Counted from the stretch's first letter, positions 12,660-24,025 are shown. The stretch is 64,000 nt of DNA from Epiperipatus broadwayi (GCA_028023455.1 JAQFVV010006426.1:806001-870000); one strand, 5' to 3'. Notes: generated by a model from the sequence alone, not told the origin. Numbers and translations: made by a program.

Positions 12660-13212
12660 GTATGTAATATAGAGAAAGGAAATAAACCTTTGATCATGCA
12701 CATTTCATGAATTTAACATACCTGTAAGCATCAGTTTAAAAATCATACTTACAGCTTATTGTTATATAAGCCAATCTTTTGCTTCCTGTGCTGAATCAGA
12801 ACTTTAACCTATAGTGAGTCTGATTATAATAACTGATTGTATAAACCAATTCATTCTATGACAGGAGAGACATAGAATTTCATTTTTAACCACCTAAAAT
12901 TGGAAATAAATATTAAATTTATATAGTGCTGATATAATATAGAGAAGGGAAATAAACCTCTGGTTATGTGCTTTTCTAAAACTTACACACACTCACCCAT
13001 AAGCACCAGTTTAAAAAGCATAAATGGACCATTTATGCTTAGAGCATATCATTATATAAGCCAACCTTTTGCTTACTATGCTAAATCAGAACTTTAACCT
13101 ATTGTGTGCCTGATATATAACTTGATAAATTAATTATACAAACTTATTCATTGTATAACAGGAGAGATATGGAATCTCATTTTTAACCACCTGTGATTAG
13201 AAATAAACTTCC
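12660..13212. repeat. Tandem duplication of a roughly 275-bp unit
   Basis: Two direct copies (about 12660-12925 and 12936-13212) share, in order, ATAGAGAAGGGAAATAAACC, TTATATAAGCCAA, TTTTGCTT, AATCAGAACTTTAACC, and GGAGAGATATGGAATCTCAT. They are roughly 80% alike. The second copy has a small inserted hairpin (CATAAATGGACCATTTATGC). No coding sequence. It may be a two-copy remnant of a satellite or of a retroelement. Confidence 0.75.
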
Positions 13213-13364
13213 AAAGCAGCTGACAGTTTTGATTGTTCAGCAGTATTTTTCAGATCTCTAAATATATAAAGTGTTACACTATTTGTATAATGCATACATA
13301 TATCAACATTTTCTAGAAATATAATTTTTTAAAAATAATACATTATTATACATAATATAAGGCA

Positions 13365-13545
13365 CATTAATTTTTTACAATAGTTTAACTAATTTTATAC
13401 ATATTTTACTCAAATTACCTTTCAAATTTGTATCTGAAATTAATTTAATTTAATTTAAAATTCATTTAATTAAACTTTGAAAGCTAATATGAATAAAATA
13501 TGTACATAAATTGTAGTTAAACTAATTATAAAAATTAATATACTT
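13365..13545. repeat. Small inverted repeat
   Basis: About 65-bp arms (13366-13430 and 13470-13540) around AGTTTAACTA and CATATTTTA...TTTCAAA. A MITE-like hairpin without a clear superfamily. Confidence 0.55.
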
Positions 13546-14299
13546 AAGTAAGTGATGGAAAATCTTGATATATATGTATAATATATATCAAAATACTTTA
13601 GAATACAAACAAAAGAGATTTTCTAATTGCTCAACAAGTTTTGTGATAAATGCTTAGCAAAAGAAAGCATTTAAAATATCTCTATCTGAAAACCACACCC
13701 AATTCCCTGACCAATGGTTTTATGCTTTTGGCACTTCTCAGAGAGGCGCTAGGATAGTTTCTGACACTAGATCTAAAAATACCATACCAAAGCCAGCATT
13801 TTATTTATTTTTTTTATTTTTACTTTAAAATACACTCTAAAAAATTCAATATGCCTATATAAAATAAATAACTAAATATTAACTATAGCCAGCTTATGGC
13901 AGTTTATGCCATCTTGAGTAGCAATTAAATGTTAATATTTAAATCTCATTAAAATCACACAACACTACTATTCCTACATGAATTGTCTATTTCCCATAAA
14001 TTATGCATATTAGATACAATTATAGTGTTTATTTAGTACATCAATTGTGATTAGTGTTGAATATATATAATATTTTCCCAATTCTCATTTCATGAAAAAA
14101 TTGAAACAAAAAATAAAGGTCAATCTACTTGAGATATTATTATTTATCAAAGGGCAATCAGTAAAAATAAAACATACATTAGATCTTTTAACAATGATTG
14201 GTATAAAAAATGGTTGTGTGATTGCAAAATTAGAAATACTTTGTTTCGTTTTCCTTACATACTTTTTGGCAGCAGTACTGTAATATAGCATCCCTGCAC

Positions 14300-15350
14300 A
14301 AAAATTTCATGGCTACCACTGGTTTATAACTCTTCTATTTCTATCCTCCTATGTTAATAAGCTTACCCCAATATATAAAAGTTGTGATATATTCTCATCT
14401 TGCTTCTTTTATCCACACTGTATACATCTAATTTCCTTCTTTTAAACAGTTCATTACCTTTGTTTTTTTCTATTAATTTTCATATTTCACATACATCATC
14501 AAAGTTAATTAACATCACCTGCAGATCAGATACATTCTCTATTATTACAATCATATCATCTGCAAAGTGTATAGCACTAGATAAAATTCCCTTTACATTA
14601 TTATTACATTTTTTCACAGTTTCTTTAATATAAATATTGAAAAACAAAAATGATAGAACCATAACTTGTTTTACACCTGCTTTTATTTTAGTCTAGTCAA
14701 ACAATAGAGGTTTGGTTCTTTTATAGATGATATATTAACTTTCTGTTTCTAAAAAAAATCACATTTTACAATGCTATAAGCATTATGTTCCAATCCTTAT
14801 TATCAGAAGCATTTTCTATATTAACAAGAGTCATTATTATTTTTCTATTTATTTCTCAACACTTCTTAATCAATATTCGAAGACTTAAAATTACCTTTTT
14901 AGCATTTCTATTTTACCTAAATCCAAACTGACTATTTAATAAAATCTTTAAATTATGTAGAAACAAGCTAAAAGTTTTCTAATTTTCATGTTGTTTGCTC
15001 CAATTTTTTTATCAATTGCTACAATATATTCTCAAAATCTGAAGACACTTAGTCAAGCGTTGGTGGCTTAGTGGTTAGCATAGCTGCGTTCCAAGCAGCT
15101 GGCCCGAGCACTTCCCAGTCAATGCATTTGACATATGAAAAAAAAAATTGAAGACACTTTTCCAATCATATATTTCTCATTTTTAATTTATAAATAACTG
15201 TTTTTTCTTCCTATTCCAAAGATTTTAATATCTTAGCTGAAATTTCACTTATTCTTATTGCTTCCTTTGATTTCAATTCCTCAAAGGATTTTTCATATTC
15301 AGACCTCAAAATTGATACTTCCAACTCATTATAATCCACTCAAAATTATT
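14300..15350 (-). pseudogene. RTE-type non-LTR retrotransposon relic
   Basis: Minus strand. At about 15330-15210 the peptide LRSEYEKSFEELKSKEAIRI and SAKILKSLE resembles the segment before the RT palm in RTE elements (ILKSEFExAL..M..xKA.G.D.IPAEILK). At 14662-14480 FLFFNIYIKETVKKC and IHFADDMIVIIENVSDLQVM give RT motifs B' and C (FADD), with the ENxxDLQ run typical of RTE. Stops and frameshifts throughout. A tRNA-Gly retropseudogene was inserted into it at 15051-15148. Confidence 0.7.
15057..15126 (+). pseudogene. tRNA-Gly(UCC) retropseudogene with A-tail and target duplication
   Basis: 70-nt tRNA-like sequence. The acceptor arm GCGTTGG pairs with TCAATGC; the A-box region GTGGCTTAGTGGTTAGCATA and anticodon loop TTCCAAG (anticodon TCC) fit tRNA-Gly. 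The T-arm is degenerate (GAGCACTTCCC in place of the B box), so it is not a working tRNA. It is followed by a short tail and about 10 A. The 11-bp sequence TGAAGACACTT occurs directly before (15040-15050) and after (15149-15159), so this is a reverse-transcribed and inserted tRNA, a minimal SINE, sitting inside the RTE relic. Confidence 0.85.
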
Positions 15351-15900
15351 TTTTTAGTCACTAACTGACCACTTTCTTTCCTCTATATAATTATTCTATA
15401 TTTGTTTCCGTTAATAGTATAAAATAAAAATAGAGATGACATTAAAAAAACTTTGAGAAAAAGAAATGAAATATTATTATAAATGATGAAGATTTAAAAA
15501 ATATTTTAATATAAATGATAGTTTTTTTCTAACAAATAAATACTTTTAATAATATACTTAAAGAAAGAATTAACAAACTAAAACAAATTGATCATGATAA
15601 TATTTTGAGACATATAATAGTCAACCTAATTCAATATTTATGCCAAATTTAAATGAAGAAGAATTATATGAAATAATAAAAGAATGTATATTAATGTTTT
15701 GATAGTACTTTCAAAAAAATCTTATATAAAACAATGCGAAATGTGTCTAAGAAAAACAGATATATACATAGTTTTAAAATATTGTAATATTTAATAATTT
15801 ACCTATTGAATTAAGAAGCTTGCAACATTATAGGGAAATAAAAAAACAAAATTTAAAATATATTAAAGAGGAGGGGGATTAGCATATAGAAAAAATATAT
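15351..15900. other. No gene seen
   Basis: A-rich sequence, possibly further degraded RTE sequence, without a recognisable motif. Confidence 0.4.
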
Positions 15901-16023
15901 GATACACAAGCTGTTAGAAAGAGGCAAAACTCTCCATATAGGGTGCCACTTAGTGCAAGCCAGAGTAATCAGTGTATGCAGGAAGCTTTGTGCATAAAAT
16001 CCTTATCTAGGGCCTACTCATCC

Positions 16024-16074
16024 AAAATCCTCAGACTACTTTTTAACTTGTGGCTTTCATAAGTGAAGAGCTTT
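16024..16074 (-). ncRNA. Hammerhead ribozyme relic, family A
   Basis: The core is mutated (CUUAUGA for CUGAUGA and AAAA for GAAA), so it is expected to be inactive. Stem I, stem II (AGC side) and the GUC site are still recognisable. Confidence 0.6.
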
Positions 16075-16360
16075 GGATCTGATATTACTGCATTTAGATC
16101 TTAGGATCTAAGCAACCCTCCAGCAGCCATCTTTTACATTATTAGCTAACTATAAAGCTTTGAATCCAAAATGAAAACACAATGTTTTCAATTCAAATTC
16201 ATTAGCTTGGGTAGTCATAGAGATCTGAATCCAGTTCAGCATTTATTTATTTGGTGTCTTTGGTTTTTAAATAATCATAGGCATCATCACCCCATTTAGC
16301 AGGAATGGTATAAAGCCATTAAACATCACATATCACAATTTCCTATGCTTGCACAATCTG

Positions 16361-16404
16361 GCTCATTACCAATGAAAGCCACAAGCTAGAAACTAGTTTG
16401 GGGA
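16361..16404 (+). ncRNA. Hammerhead ribozyme relic, family A
   Basis: It keeps stem II AGC-CACAA-GCU, GAAA, stem III ACU/AGU and site GUU (cleavage would fall after 16398). The CUGAUGA block reads CCAAUGA and stem I is poor, so probably inactive. Confidence 0.6.
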
Positions 16405-16801
16405 TATTTGATGATTAGGCACTAGATAGGGAATTTTATGCACCAATATTCTTGCATCCAGTGATTATTCTAGCTTGCACTGGGTGACACTATTGCATGA
16501 AAAGTTTGTCTCTGTTATTGGATAAGCATAGGAAATGGTGATCATGTGATGTTTAGTGGTTTTATATTAGTCCTGCTAAATTGGATAGTGACTATGGTTA
16601 TTAAAGTACCAAAGACACCAAAATATATAGATGCTGAACTGAGTTCATATCAATATGGCTATATAAGTCAATGAGCTTGAATTGAAAGCATTATTGTGTT
16701 TTTGGAATCATAGATTTATAGTTAACTAAATAGGTAAAGTGTGACAACTGGAGGATTGCATTGGATCCTAAGATCTAGGTGCAATGATCTCAGATCCAAG
16801 G

Positions 16802-16845
16802 CTCCTCACTGATGAAAGCCACAAGCTAGAAACTAGTGTGGTAAT
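16802..16845 (+). ncRNA. Hammerhead ribozyme, family A, cleavage base changed
   Basis: CUGAUGA, stem II AGC-CACAA-GCU, GAAA and stem III ACU/AGU are all present. The cleavage triplet is GUG (position 16838), which breaks the NUH rule, and stem I keeps only about 3 bp. It lies 440 nt downstream of the matching point in the previous plus-strand unit. Confidence 0.7.
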
Positions 16846-17587
16846 ATTGAATGAATAGGCACTATATAAGGATTTTGTGAACAAACTTTCTTGAATCCAT
16901 TTAATTACCCCAGCTGGCACTGGGTGACACTACAGTGTGGAGAGTTTTGCCTCTGTTGTGACAGTTTGTTTAAGCATAGGAAATAGTTATCATGTGATGA
17001 TTAATAGTTAGTTTGCTCATAATAAATTTAAAGAAAATGATTTTCTCCTTTTCGTGTGCTATTAAGATGAATTATTATTCACTTTTGAAAGGTATGATAC
17101 ATTTTAATTATTTTATATAATTTCAGTAATCTTTCTGCATATCAGACAATATAGATTTCAAAACTTATTTACAGAACAACTAATCTTGAATGTATTACTA
17201 TAATAATGCAAAATTCAGACTCCTAAAGAATCATTTTTTTAATAAACTTACAAATAAAATCCATTTTTTTATATGAATGTCAATCTATTAATTATCTTGG
17301 TAAATGAAAGTGAGCTTTGTTTATAAGTTTCTTTAAAATATGATTGTAAAATAGTGTAATAACATATTTGGACTTAATTGCTTCATGAATAAGTTTAGAG
17401 TCTCAATGATACATATTTAATAGCAATAATTTATTTAGCCATTAAGACATCGCATGATTATTTTTTTTTACACTTACACAAATTGCTAAAATAACAGTAA
17501 ATTTACCCTCACAGTAATGCCATCTGATGCAAGCTTTAATAATCAATAGATGCTGAATGATTGTACATTATCTGTTGCTTTCCCATT

Positions 17588-17639
17588 CAATATCTTCAGA
17601 CTAGTTTCAAGCTTATGGCTTTTATCGGTAAGTAGCCTT
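17588..17639 (-). ncRNA. Hammerhead ribozyme relic, family A
   Basis: The minus strand has CCGAUAA in place of CUGAUGA, then a fully paired stem II (AAGC-CAUAA-GCUU), GAAA, ACU/AGU and GUC. Two core substitutions probably inactivate it. Confidence 0.55.
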
Positions 17640-17772
17640 GAAACTGGGAGCAGTATACTTGATACTTTGGATTGAATGCAATCCTTCTTCAGCACTCATC
17701 TTTTATATTATTCTCAGCAAAACATCACTTTATCACCATTTCACATGCTTACACATGCTGTTAATAAGAGTA

Positions 17773-17996
17773 CCAAACCCTCCATACAATACCTGCCATC
17801 AAGTGCAAGCTTTCATAATCAGTTGGATGCAGAAAGGTTTCTCAAATCCAAAGCTCACTGATGAAAGCCACAAGCTAAAAACTAGTCTGGGGTGTTGGAT
17901 GAGTAGGCACTAGATAGGGATTTTATGCAAAAACCTTTATGCATCCATTGATTATGAAAGCTTGCACTTGGTGGCACTACTGTATGGAGAGTTTGG
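17773..17996 (+). mobile_element. Family A element with TA flanks, one hammerhead
   Basis: 224-bp element whose outer about 70 bp are inverted repeats (CCAAACCCTCCATAC at left, GTATGGAGAGTTTGG at right) and which is flanked by TA on both sides. A plus-strand hammerhead relic lies at 17851-17893: CUGAUGA, AGC-CACAA-GCU, AAAA in place of GAAA, ACU/AGU, GUC. The single change G12 to A should inactivate it. The open frame at 17638-17913 only reads through this repeat. Confidence 0.75.
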
Positions 17997-18236
17997 TACT
18001 TTTATCTTATTGTTATGAAAACATGCTAACATATTTAATCCAAACTAATTTGCCTGTATAGTCATATAGATCTGAAAATAGTTCATTAACTATATATTTT
18101 GTTATCCTTGATTTTAATAATTATAAATCACCAAAATTGAGATGATAGCTTTATAGTTAAGCAGACAGATAAAAGGTGGATGATGGAGATGTGCATTATA
18201 TTCAAAAATTCAGGTACATTGCTTCTAAATCCAAGA

Positions 18237-18280
18237 CTCCTTACTGGTGAAAGCCATGAACTAGAAAATAGTATAAGGAT
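18237..18280 (+). ncRNA. Hammerhead ribozyme relic, family A
   Basis: CUGGUGA (A6 to G), GAAA present. Stem I is UCCUUA/UAAGGA, fully Watson-Crick, where the intact copy at 18909-18950 has UCCUCA/UGGGGA. One of these positions is a two-sided change (C-G to U-A), which supports the stem. Stem II and III are degraded. Confidence 0.6.
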
Positions 18281-18447
18281 ACTGAATGGGAACAATGGAT
18301 AAAGATCAATACATAACTATTCAGCATCTATTGATTAAAACAGGCAAAACTCACTATATGTATTACCACACACAGCAAGCTAGAGTAATCAATGGATACC
18401 AGAAGGCTTGTGCATAAAATCCCAATCTAGTGCCTACTCATACAATA

Positions 18448-18489
18448 TCCCCAGATTAGTTTCTGTCTTGTGGCCTTCATCAGTGAGGA
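18448..18489 (-). ncRNA. Hammerhead ribozyme, family A, core intact, stems damaged
   Basis: CUGAUGA and GAAA are intact and stem I UCCUCA/UGGGGA pairs fully. Stem II has one mismatch (GGC against GAC), stem III one mismatch (ACU against AAU), and the site is AUC. Sense orientation relative to the WD40 gene. Confidence 0.7.
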
Positions 18490-18908
18490 GCCTTGGATCT
18501 GAGAGCACTGCACCTAGATCTTAGGATCTAATGCAACCCTCCAGCAACCACTTTTTATTTCCATTTAACTACAAAACCATGAGTCTTAAATTGAAAACAC
18601 CTTAATGTTTTCAATCCAAGCCCATCAGCTTATATAGTCATATGGGTCTGAACCAAGTTCAGTACCCATACATTTTGGTGTTTTTGGTCCTGGCTATGGT
18701 TATTAAAGAACCAAAGACACCAAAATGTATGGGTACTGAACTGGGTTCAGACCCATATGTCTATATAAGCCAATGGGCTTGGATTGAAAACATTAAGGTA
18801 TTTTCAATTTAAGACTCATAGTTTTGTAGTTAAATGGAGATAAAAGGTGGTTGCTGGAGGGTTGCATTAGATACTAAGATCTAGGTGTAGTGCCCTCAGA
18901 TCCAAGGC

Positions 18909-18950
18909 TCCTCACTGATGAAGGCCACAAGCCAGAAACTAGTCTGGGGA
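18909..18950 (+). ncRNA. Hammerhead ribozyme, family A, best-preserved copy
   Basis: In order: stem I strand UCCUCA, CUGAUGA (18915-18921), stem II GGC-CACAA-GCC flanked by A on each side, GAAA (18935-18938), stem III ACU/AGU with no loop, cleavage site GUC (after 18944), and stem I return strand UGGGGA. This is a type I hammerhead with minimal stem III. The A-A opposition next to stem II occurs in nearly all copies and is unusual, as G-C is preferred there. Known of such minimal forms: they are thought to act as dimers. Antisense to the WD40 gene. Confidence 0.85.
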
Positions 18951-19060
18951 TATTGGATGAGTAGGCATTAGATGGGGATTTTATGCACAAGCCTTCTGGT
19001 ATCCATTGATTACTCTAGCTTGCTGTGTGTGCCAATATGTATAGTGAGTTTTGCCTGTTT

Positions 19061-19326
19061 TAACAACAGTTATACCCAAGCATAAGAGATGGTGGTGATG
19101 TTTACTGGTTTATCATCTATTGATTACTAAAGGTTGGACTAGGTGATAATAATTTGGGGGGAAAATTTTGCTATTGTAATAATCTATTTATTTTCTTATA
19201 TGTCAGAAACTGCCAGTATATATATAAAGTCATGATTTTACTTTTTTGTTTTAAAATGTGTTAAATTCCATATAATCTACATTTTTAAAATAGTAATAAA
19301 AAACAATTGTCAATGGCTTTACTTAC
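19061..19326. other. Intron of WD40 gene, no feature seen
   Basis: AT-rich intronic sequence directly downstream of exon d, bounded by the family A palindrome. Nothing recognised. Confidence 0.4.
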
Positions 19327-19389
19327 ACTACAAGGATAAGAATCAGGAATAATAGATTGTACTTTTTGCCCAGTATCAAAATCATACAG
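19327..19389 (-). CDS. WD40-repeat protein, exon d (21 codons)
   Basis: 63-nt exon, phase 0 at both ends, with acceptor ATTACAG and consensus donor AGT|GTAAGT. It encodes LYDFDTGQKVQSIIPDSYPC then S. 'LYDFDTGQxV' is the closing strand and tail of a WD40 blade (usual form: hxhWDhxTGxxh), with Tyr in place of Trp. It is separated from exon c by an 85-bp intron, the only short intron seen in this gene. The open plus-strand frame over this region is a shadow. Confidence 0.9.
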
Positions 19390-19474
19390 CTGTAATAATA
19401 ATGAAAGTAAATTTCATAGAACTTTTACCACAGTGGACAAATATTGAGTCAAAGATCAAACTAAATAAACTTAC

Positions 19475-19574
19475 AGTTATTGAATCTTCAGTCTTTGCTG
19501 AAACAGCCAAAATAACATTTGATGCAGGATCAATATCTAATCCATCTCCAAAGATTAATACACCAAATATTTTT
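19475..19574 (-). CDS. WD40-repeat protein, exon c (33 codons plus 1 nt)
   Basis: 100-nt exon with acceptor TTACTTAG and donor ACT|GTAAGT. One leading nucleotide completes the AGA codon split with exon b. It encodes KIFGVLIFGDGLDIDPASNV then ILAVSAKTEDSIT. GDGLDID followed by a strand NVILAVS matches a WD40 blade start in a subfamily with 'GxxLDI'. Codons are open and no decay is visible, so the gene appears functional. Confidence 0.9.
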
Positions 19575-20344
19575 CTAAGTAAATTAATAACTATTATAGC
19601 ATAATAGCGGTAATGACAATATTAACTTTTATTTACTTATATATTTCAATTATACAAATAACAATAATTAAATGAAAAGTAAAATAAAGGTTAAGAGTAT
19701 TGTTTTGAAAATTTTGGACATAATTATCAATAATATTACATCATTTTACATATGCATCTAAAACATCAAGCAATTTTTTATTTATCTTATTTGAGTGTAC
19801 AGTTTTGACTGCTTGACAGTTTTTTTCAATATGTTCATAAATTTACAGCTCTAAAAAAAAAACTGTTGATCAATAAAAGCTATTAGTTGAATAAGGTGAA
19901 AAGTAAAGAAATAATGAAATTGTTTGATATCAAGTACATATATGAAATGATTTAATATTATTTATATTTAATATTATGTAGTAAAAGCAAAAACAGAAGT
20001 AATGAAAAATATTGAATAATTTTACTTATGCTATATTAAAATCATGTTCAAAATTTTTGGACTTCTTTTTACAGTTTCTAAATCACGTCATAATAATAAT
20101 ATTAGTGACAATTGTGAAAACATTTTTTTTTATTTTTAAAAAAATTTAGATAAATGTTAATGCATGATGTAGTTTCATCAAAGCTTGAATGTAAAAGTAG
20201 TTTAAAACGGATATGTAGTAAAATTCAATTTCTAGAGTAAGGAAGTTTAAATGAATATATAGATATTACAAGTTTTTTTGAGGCGGTCATGAAACATAAT
20301 TTATTTTTTAATTTTTGGAATTCCTGACTGTTTTAACGAAAATA

Positions 20345-20465
20345 TAATATAGAGACAAACTTTCCTTACAGTAGCACCACTCAGTCTAAGTTAGAATAAT
20401 CAATGAATGCTAGAAGGTTTGTGCATAAAATCCCTATCTAGTGCCTACTCACTCAATATCATGTG
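20345..20465 (-). repeat. Family A fragment, ribozyme part missing
   Basis: It matches the outer end of family A (TGCATAAAATCCCTATCTAG, CCTACTCA) and stops just before the hammerhead region. A truncated copy. Confidence 0.7.
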
Positions 20466-23400
20466 ATATTTGGTAGTTTAAAAATACAATGGAGTTAAAA
20501 ATTATTTTGAACAATACTTGTACTTATTCGTTTAGAGTTTATGATCCAATGTTAGATTCAGTGAAAGAAAGCTTTTGTTTCTTATTGTATGGAGGTATTA
20601 TTGTATCAATATTATTAAAAATCTTTTTTTTTATTGGAGAATTTAGTGCACCCTATTGGCAGAAAACATAAACCTATAACACAAAGTTAATAAAAATAAT
20701 AGTATTGATTTCAAAATTCTAAGTCTGTTGCTATTAAATTTGTTTGACCATATTTACACATGCACCTAAAAAAAACTGTCAAAAGAATCTGAGTGACACT
20801 GCTCAAAATTAAGAATATGAAAAACATTTACATTAGAAAAGGATAGACAAATGCAGCTTAGTAATCTTCAAGTTTATATATGATAATTGCATTAAAACAC
20901 AGTTCTATTTCAAACATTTTAATAAAAAATTTGATAGTTGTTCTTTAGAAGTATGCTACATTTTCTAAATTTAGGTAGCAGTGTAAATACTAAATTAATC
21001 AGTTTATTTGTTCATAATAAATTGATGTTAAACTTTTTTTTATTATTACTTTATTGTTTTGTATTTGAAAATGAATACACATTCTCACCAATTGAGAGAA
21101 AAACCATAGGATCTCATCTACAAGGAGAGATGGATTGTGAAAAATTTTGACATGATAGGAGAAAACTTATATATACCACAAAATTAAAATGAGAGGTCAA
21201 TTTATAAAATTTTAAGTGCAGTGTAAAATCAGCCATGTTTTTATCCAAAACTGCCATTGTTATGCCCACCTATTGGAGGGTGATGGAGTAGAAAACATTA
21301 TCTGGGAATTTTAAACTAAAATATAAAAGGAAAAACAACACATTTAAAAAAAATTTCAGTTAAAAAAATTTGAAATTTGCAATATTGAAATGCTAGAATA
21401 TCGGACTAAATTTTGTTTAAAAGATTGAGCAGCTAAATTGTGTTTCCCCAATTTCAAAGAAATGTGCTTTTAATATGTGTTCCAGTAAAATTTTGAGTTA
21501 TTATTCTAGAATCTTAGCCAATAAAAGAAGCATTTGGAGAAGGATTATGGAAGTACCTCATATATAAAGGAATAAATAATATATTGTTAATGAATATAAA
21601 TGATTGAAATAATTTTCTTTAAAAAACATGAAAGTGGTATAGTGAACAGAGTACTTGATTAGACAAAGAGTTACTTGAAGATTTTATATGTTTATACATA
21701 TAACTATCAAAAGAATTAAGGAGATTAAAGGATTTCAAAGTATACATTTAATATTTGAGAGGAATATTTTCCAAAATGGATTAATTTAATTGTGATAATT
21801 TTAATGTTCAGTAAATGTGAATAATAGTTCCATTAATCATTAAATGTGCGGTTGTTTGCGAGTCCTATTATTGATAAATTTGGAAATATCGATATTGGAT
21901 TGCAATGTAAACTTTATATGAATGATGTATTAGTTATTTATGCTTTAATTGATAGGTTAATAAATTATCAGAGTAGTAAATATACCAAATATGACTATAA
22001 AGCTCCATTGGAAATCCAGATAGTATATTTTATATTCAATATTTAAGGATACAGTGTGATTGATAAGTGAGAATGAATACAGATTAAATCTCTGTTGATG
22101 GAGAGAGATTACACTTTTTAGCCACTATTTCAAATTTATTTAAAATACAAATATTAAGTTATATTTCATCATTTGTGATTTTTTAAAATTCCTTTCTCGA
22201 TCCTTTTTCGAGTAAAACTATCTAGAATAAGTAGTACATTTTTTAGGATAAAGGCTATTCATATTTGTTCACCAAATACTAGGTGTTGAAATATATGCCA
22301 GAATTAATTTAAAATTATGAGTTGAGATTTGCTGTTGTGATATAATTTATACACCAGATCCACTGGTATGGCAAAGAAATATTAAAATATGCTATTGCAT
22401 AGGTGTTTGTAAAATAAACCTTACAATAATAAAATTTGAATTCAAACTCAAATGGATAAAGACAGTGATAAATATGTAAATATTAAATTTATAGTTTTGA
22501 AATACTTAATTCGATTATATGTTCACAGTAAAAGTGTGATGAAACATTACAATCCATCTCCTACAACATGTATATTGTATTGCCACACATACCGTGAGTT
22601 TATATATCAAATGTAGATATAATCAATATACCACATACACCTTCAAAAGAGTCGAAGATATTTATTTTTGATATTTGTTATCCTACGGAGATAATTAATA
22701 TTATAAATATTTATCTTTAATATTTGCTGCCATATAGTGATGATTTGTATTATTATTATACTGTTATATTATATAGTATTATTTTTTAATTATCATTTTG
22801 ATACCATTTGAGTTCAAGTCAAGGCATCACACTATTGATTAATTTAAGGTTATTTACATATTTTTATTATATTTTCTATTTGAACCTAGGAAGTTAAAAG
22901 TGGACTGCGTTAATAAAAATCCCTGATATACATATTCTCTTGATAGTAGTAAATGTTTATTAAAGAAAAGTCCGGAGATAATTATTACGATAAATCTTAA
23001 TTTATCAATAGAAACTCTAAGATTATGCAGCCAATGAATAAATAAAACTGAATTTAAGTATGAAATCATTTAGTAACAAACCAATGATTGTTGAAATATT
23101 ATAAAAATTATATATTATATTTTAAAAGTTTCAATATTTAAATCCGTGAGAAATTATATATTTATAGTGATTATTTATTTTGTTTGGAAATTTGTAGTGA
23201 GTACAAACATATGTGAGAATAATTTTCAGTATACACACAAACGTAATCGGAAGTGCATTTTCAGTTTCTCTCGCTTCGATTTTCGTTTTAGTACAGGTAT
23301 AACCTCTTACTCACCGAGTCTCTTCCAAACAAAGCCAGCATATAAGGTTGCAAATTGGCTTGCCCAGTATGTTTTCTAACGATCAGCAAAAAGATTTAAA

Positions 23401-23927
23401 TCGATCATCTATGGTTTAAACGCTGTTGTCTGATCCTTTACATTTCTACTTAGATTGAGAGGTTATATATATATAGAGAGAGAGAGACAGAGAAAAAAAT
23501 TATAATAACTTTTAAATAGCCCACTGGCAATCTTTTTAGAAGAATTGTGAAAAAAATATTTTTTTTAAACTATCGGATCCGTGATAATTTGAACAAAATT
23601 TTTATCTTTGTATACGTGTGTGTCTCTGAGGTAATCTCAGTTTCAATTATTGCGCATGAAACATCTATTATTAAGTTGTTATATTACATGAAAAAATGGA
23701 CAAATCACTCAATAAAATGTAAACATTTCAGGAATCACCATTAATTGCTTTGAAGCAACACTAATTATCCATTCTATATTAATATTGGCTATTCAATCGA
23801 CCTGATGTTATAGCATGAATATTCTGAGTGCTATATATATATATATTAAAAATCAGTCTACTCTAACAAGATTTAAACATTAATCAAATACGAATGATTT
23901 GTCAATTTTATTATATAGTCTATAAAT
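20466..23927. other. Intron of WD40 gene, no gene seen
   Basis: About 3.4 kb of AT-rich DNA. Open frames at 20489-20671, 20938-21150, 21846-22046 and 23146-23379 have no domain and no splice or codon signal I can support. A slightly GC-richer patch lies at 23230-23450. Short GA and TA microsatellites at 23467-23490. Confidence 0.45.
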
Positions 23928-24025
23928 ATAGGGGATTTGAACTCAGACTTTCAAGCAACCTTCAACTATCCACCTTATCTCATACTACCGATACATATGG
24001 TCACACACATGTAGAAAAGTATAAT

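Larger units (their letters stand above)
15905..16990. mobile_element. Family A complex: inverted plus tandem hammerhead repeats
   Basis: An arm on the minus strand (about 15918-16345) is inverted relative to an arm on the plus strand (about 16525-16990). A partial plus-strand unit (16346-16520) lies between them, so two plus-strand hammerhead sites are in tandem. Shared landmarks: GGCAAAACTCTCC at the outer ends, GTGCATAAAATCC, AGATCTAGG and ACCAAAGACACCAAA. Three ribozyme relics are present (16024-16074 minus, 16361-16404 plus, 16802-16845 plus). Confidence 0.8.
18338..19060. mobile_element. 723-bp palindromic family A element carrying two hammerheads
   Basis: A near-perfect palindrome with its centre near 18700. 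Ends are AAACAGGCAAAACTC and GAGTTTTGCCTGTTT, flanked by TA on both sides (TTAA also fits). Each arm carries a hammerhead pointing outward (18448-18489 minus, 18909-18950 plus). The same ends bound the 211-bp element at 33851-34061. No protein-coding sequence. It is therefore a non-autonomous TIR element or foldback unit, a form in which hammerheads are not normally described as far as I know. Confidence 0.85.

Noticed and set aside
15057-15126. Functional tRNA-Gly gene
   Set aside because: The T-arm and B box are degenerate, and an A-tail plus target duplications show it is a retrocopy.
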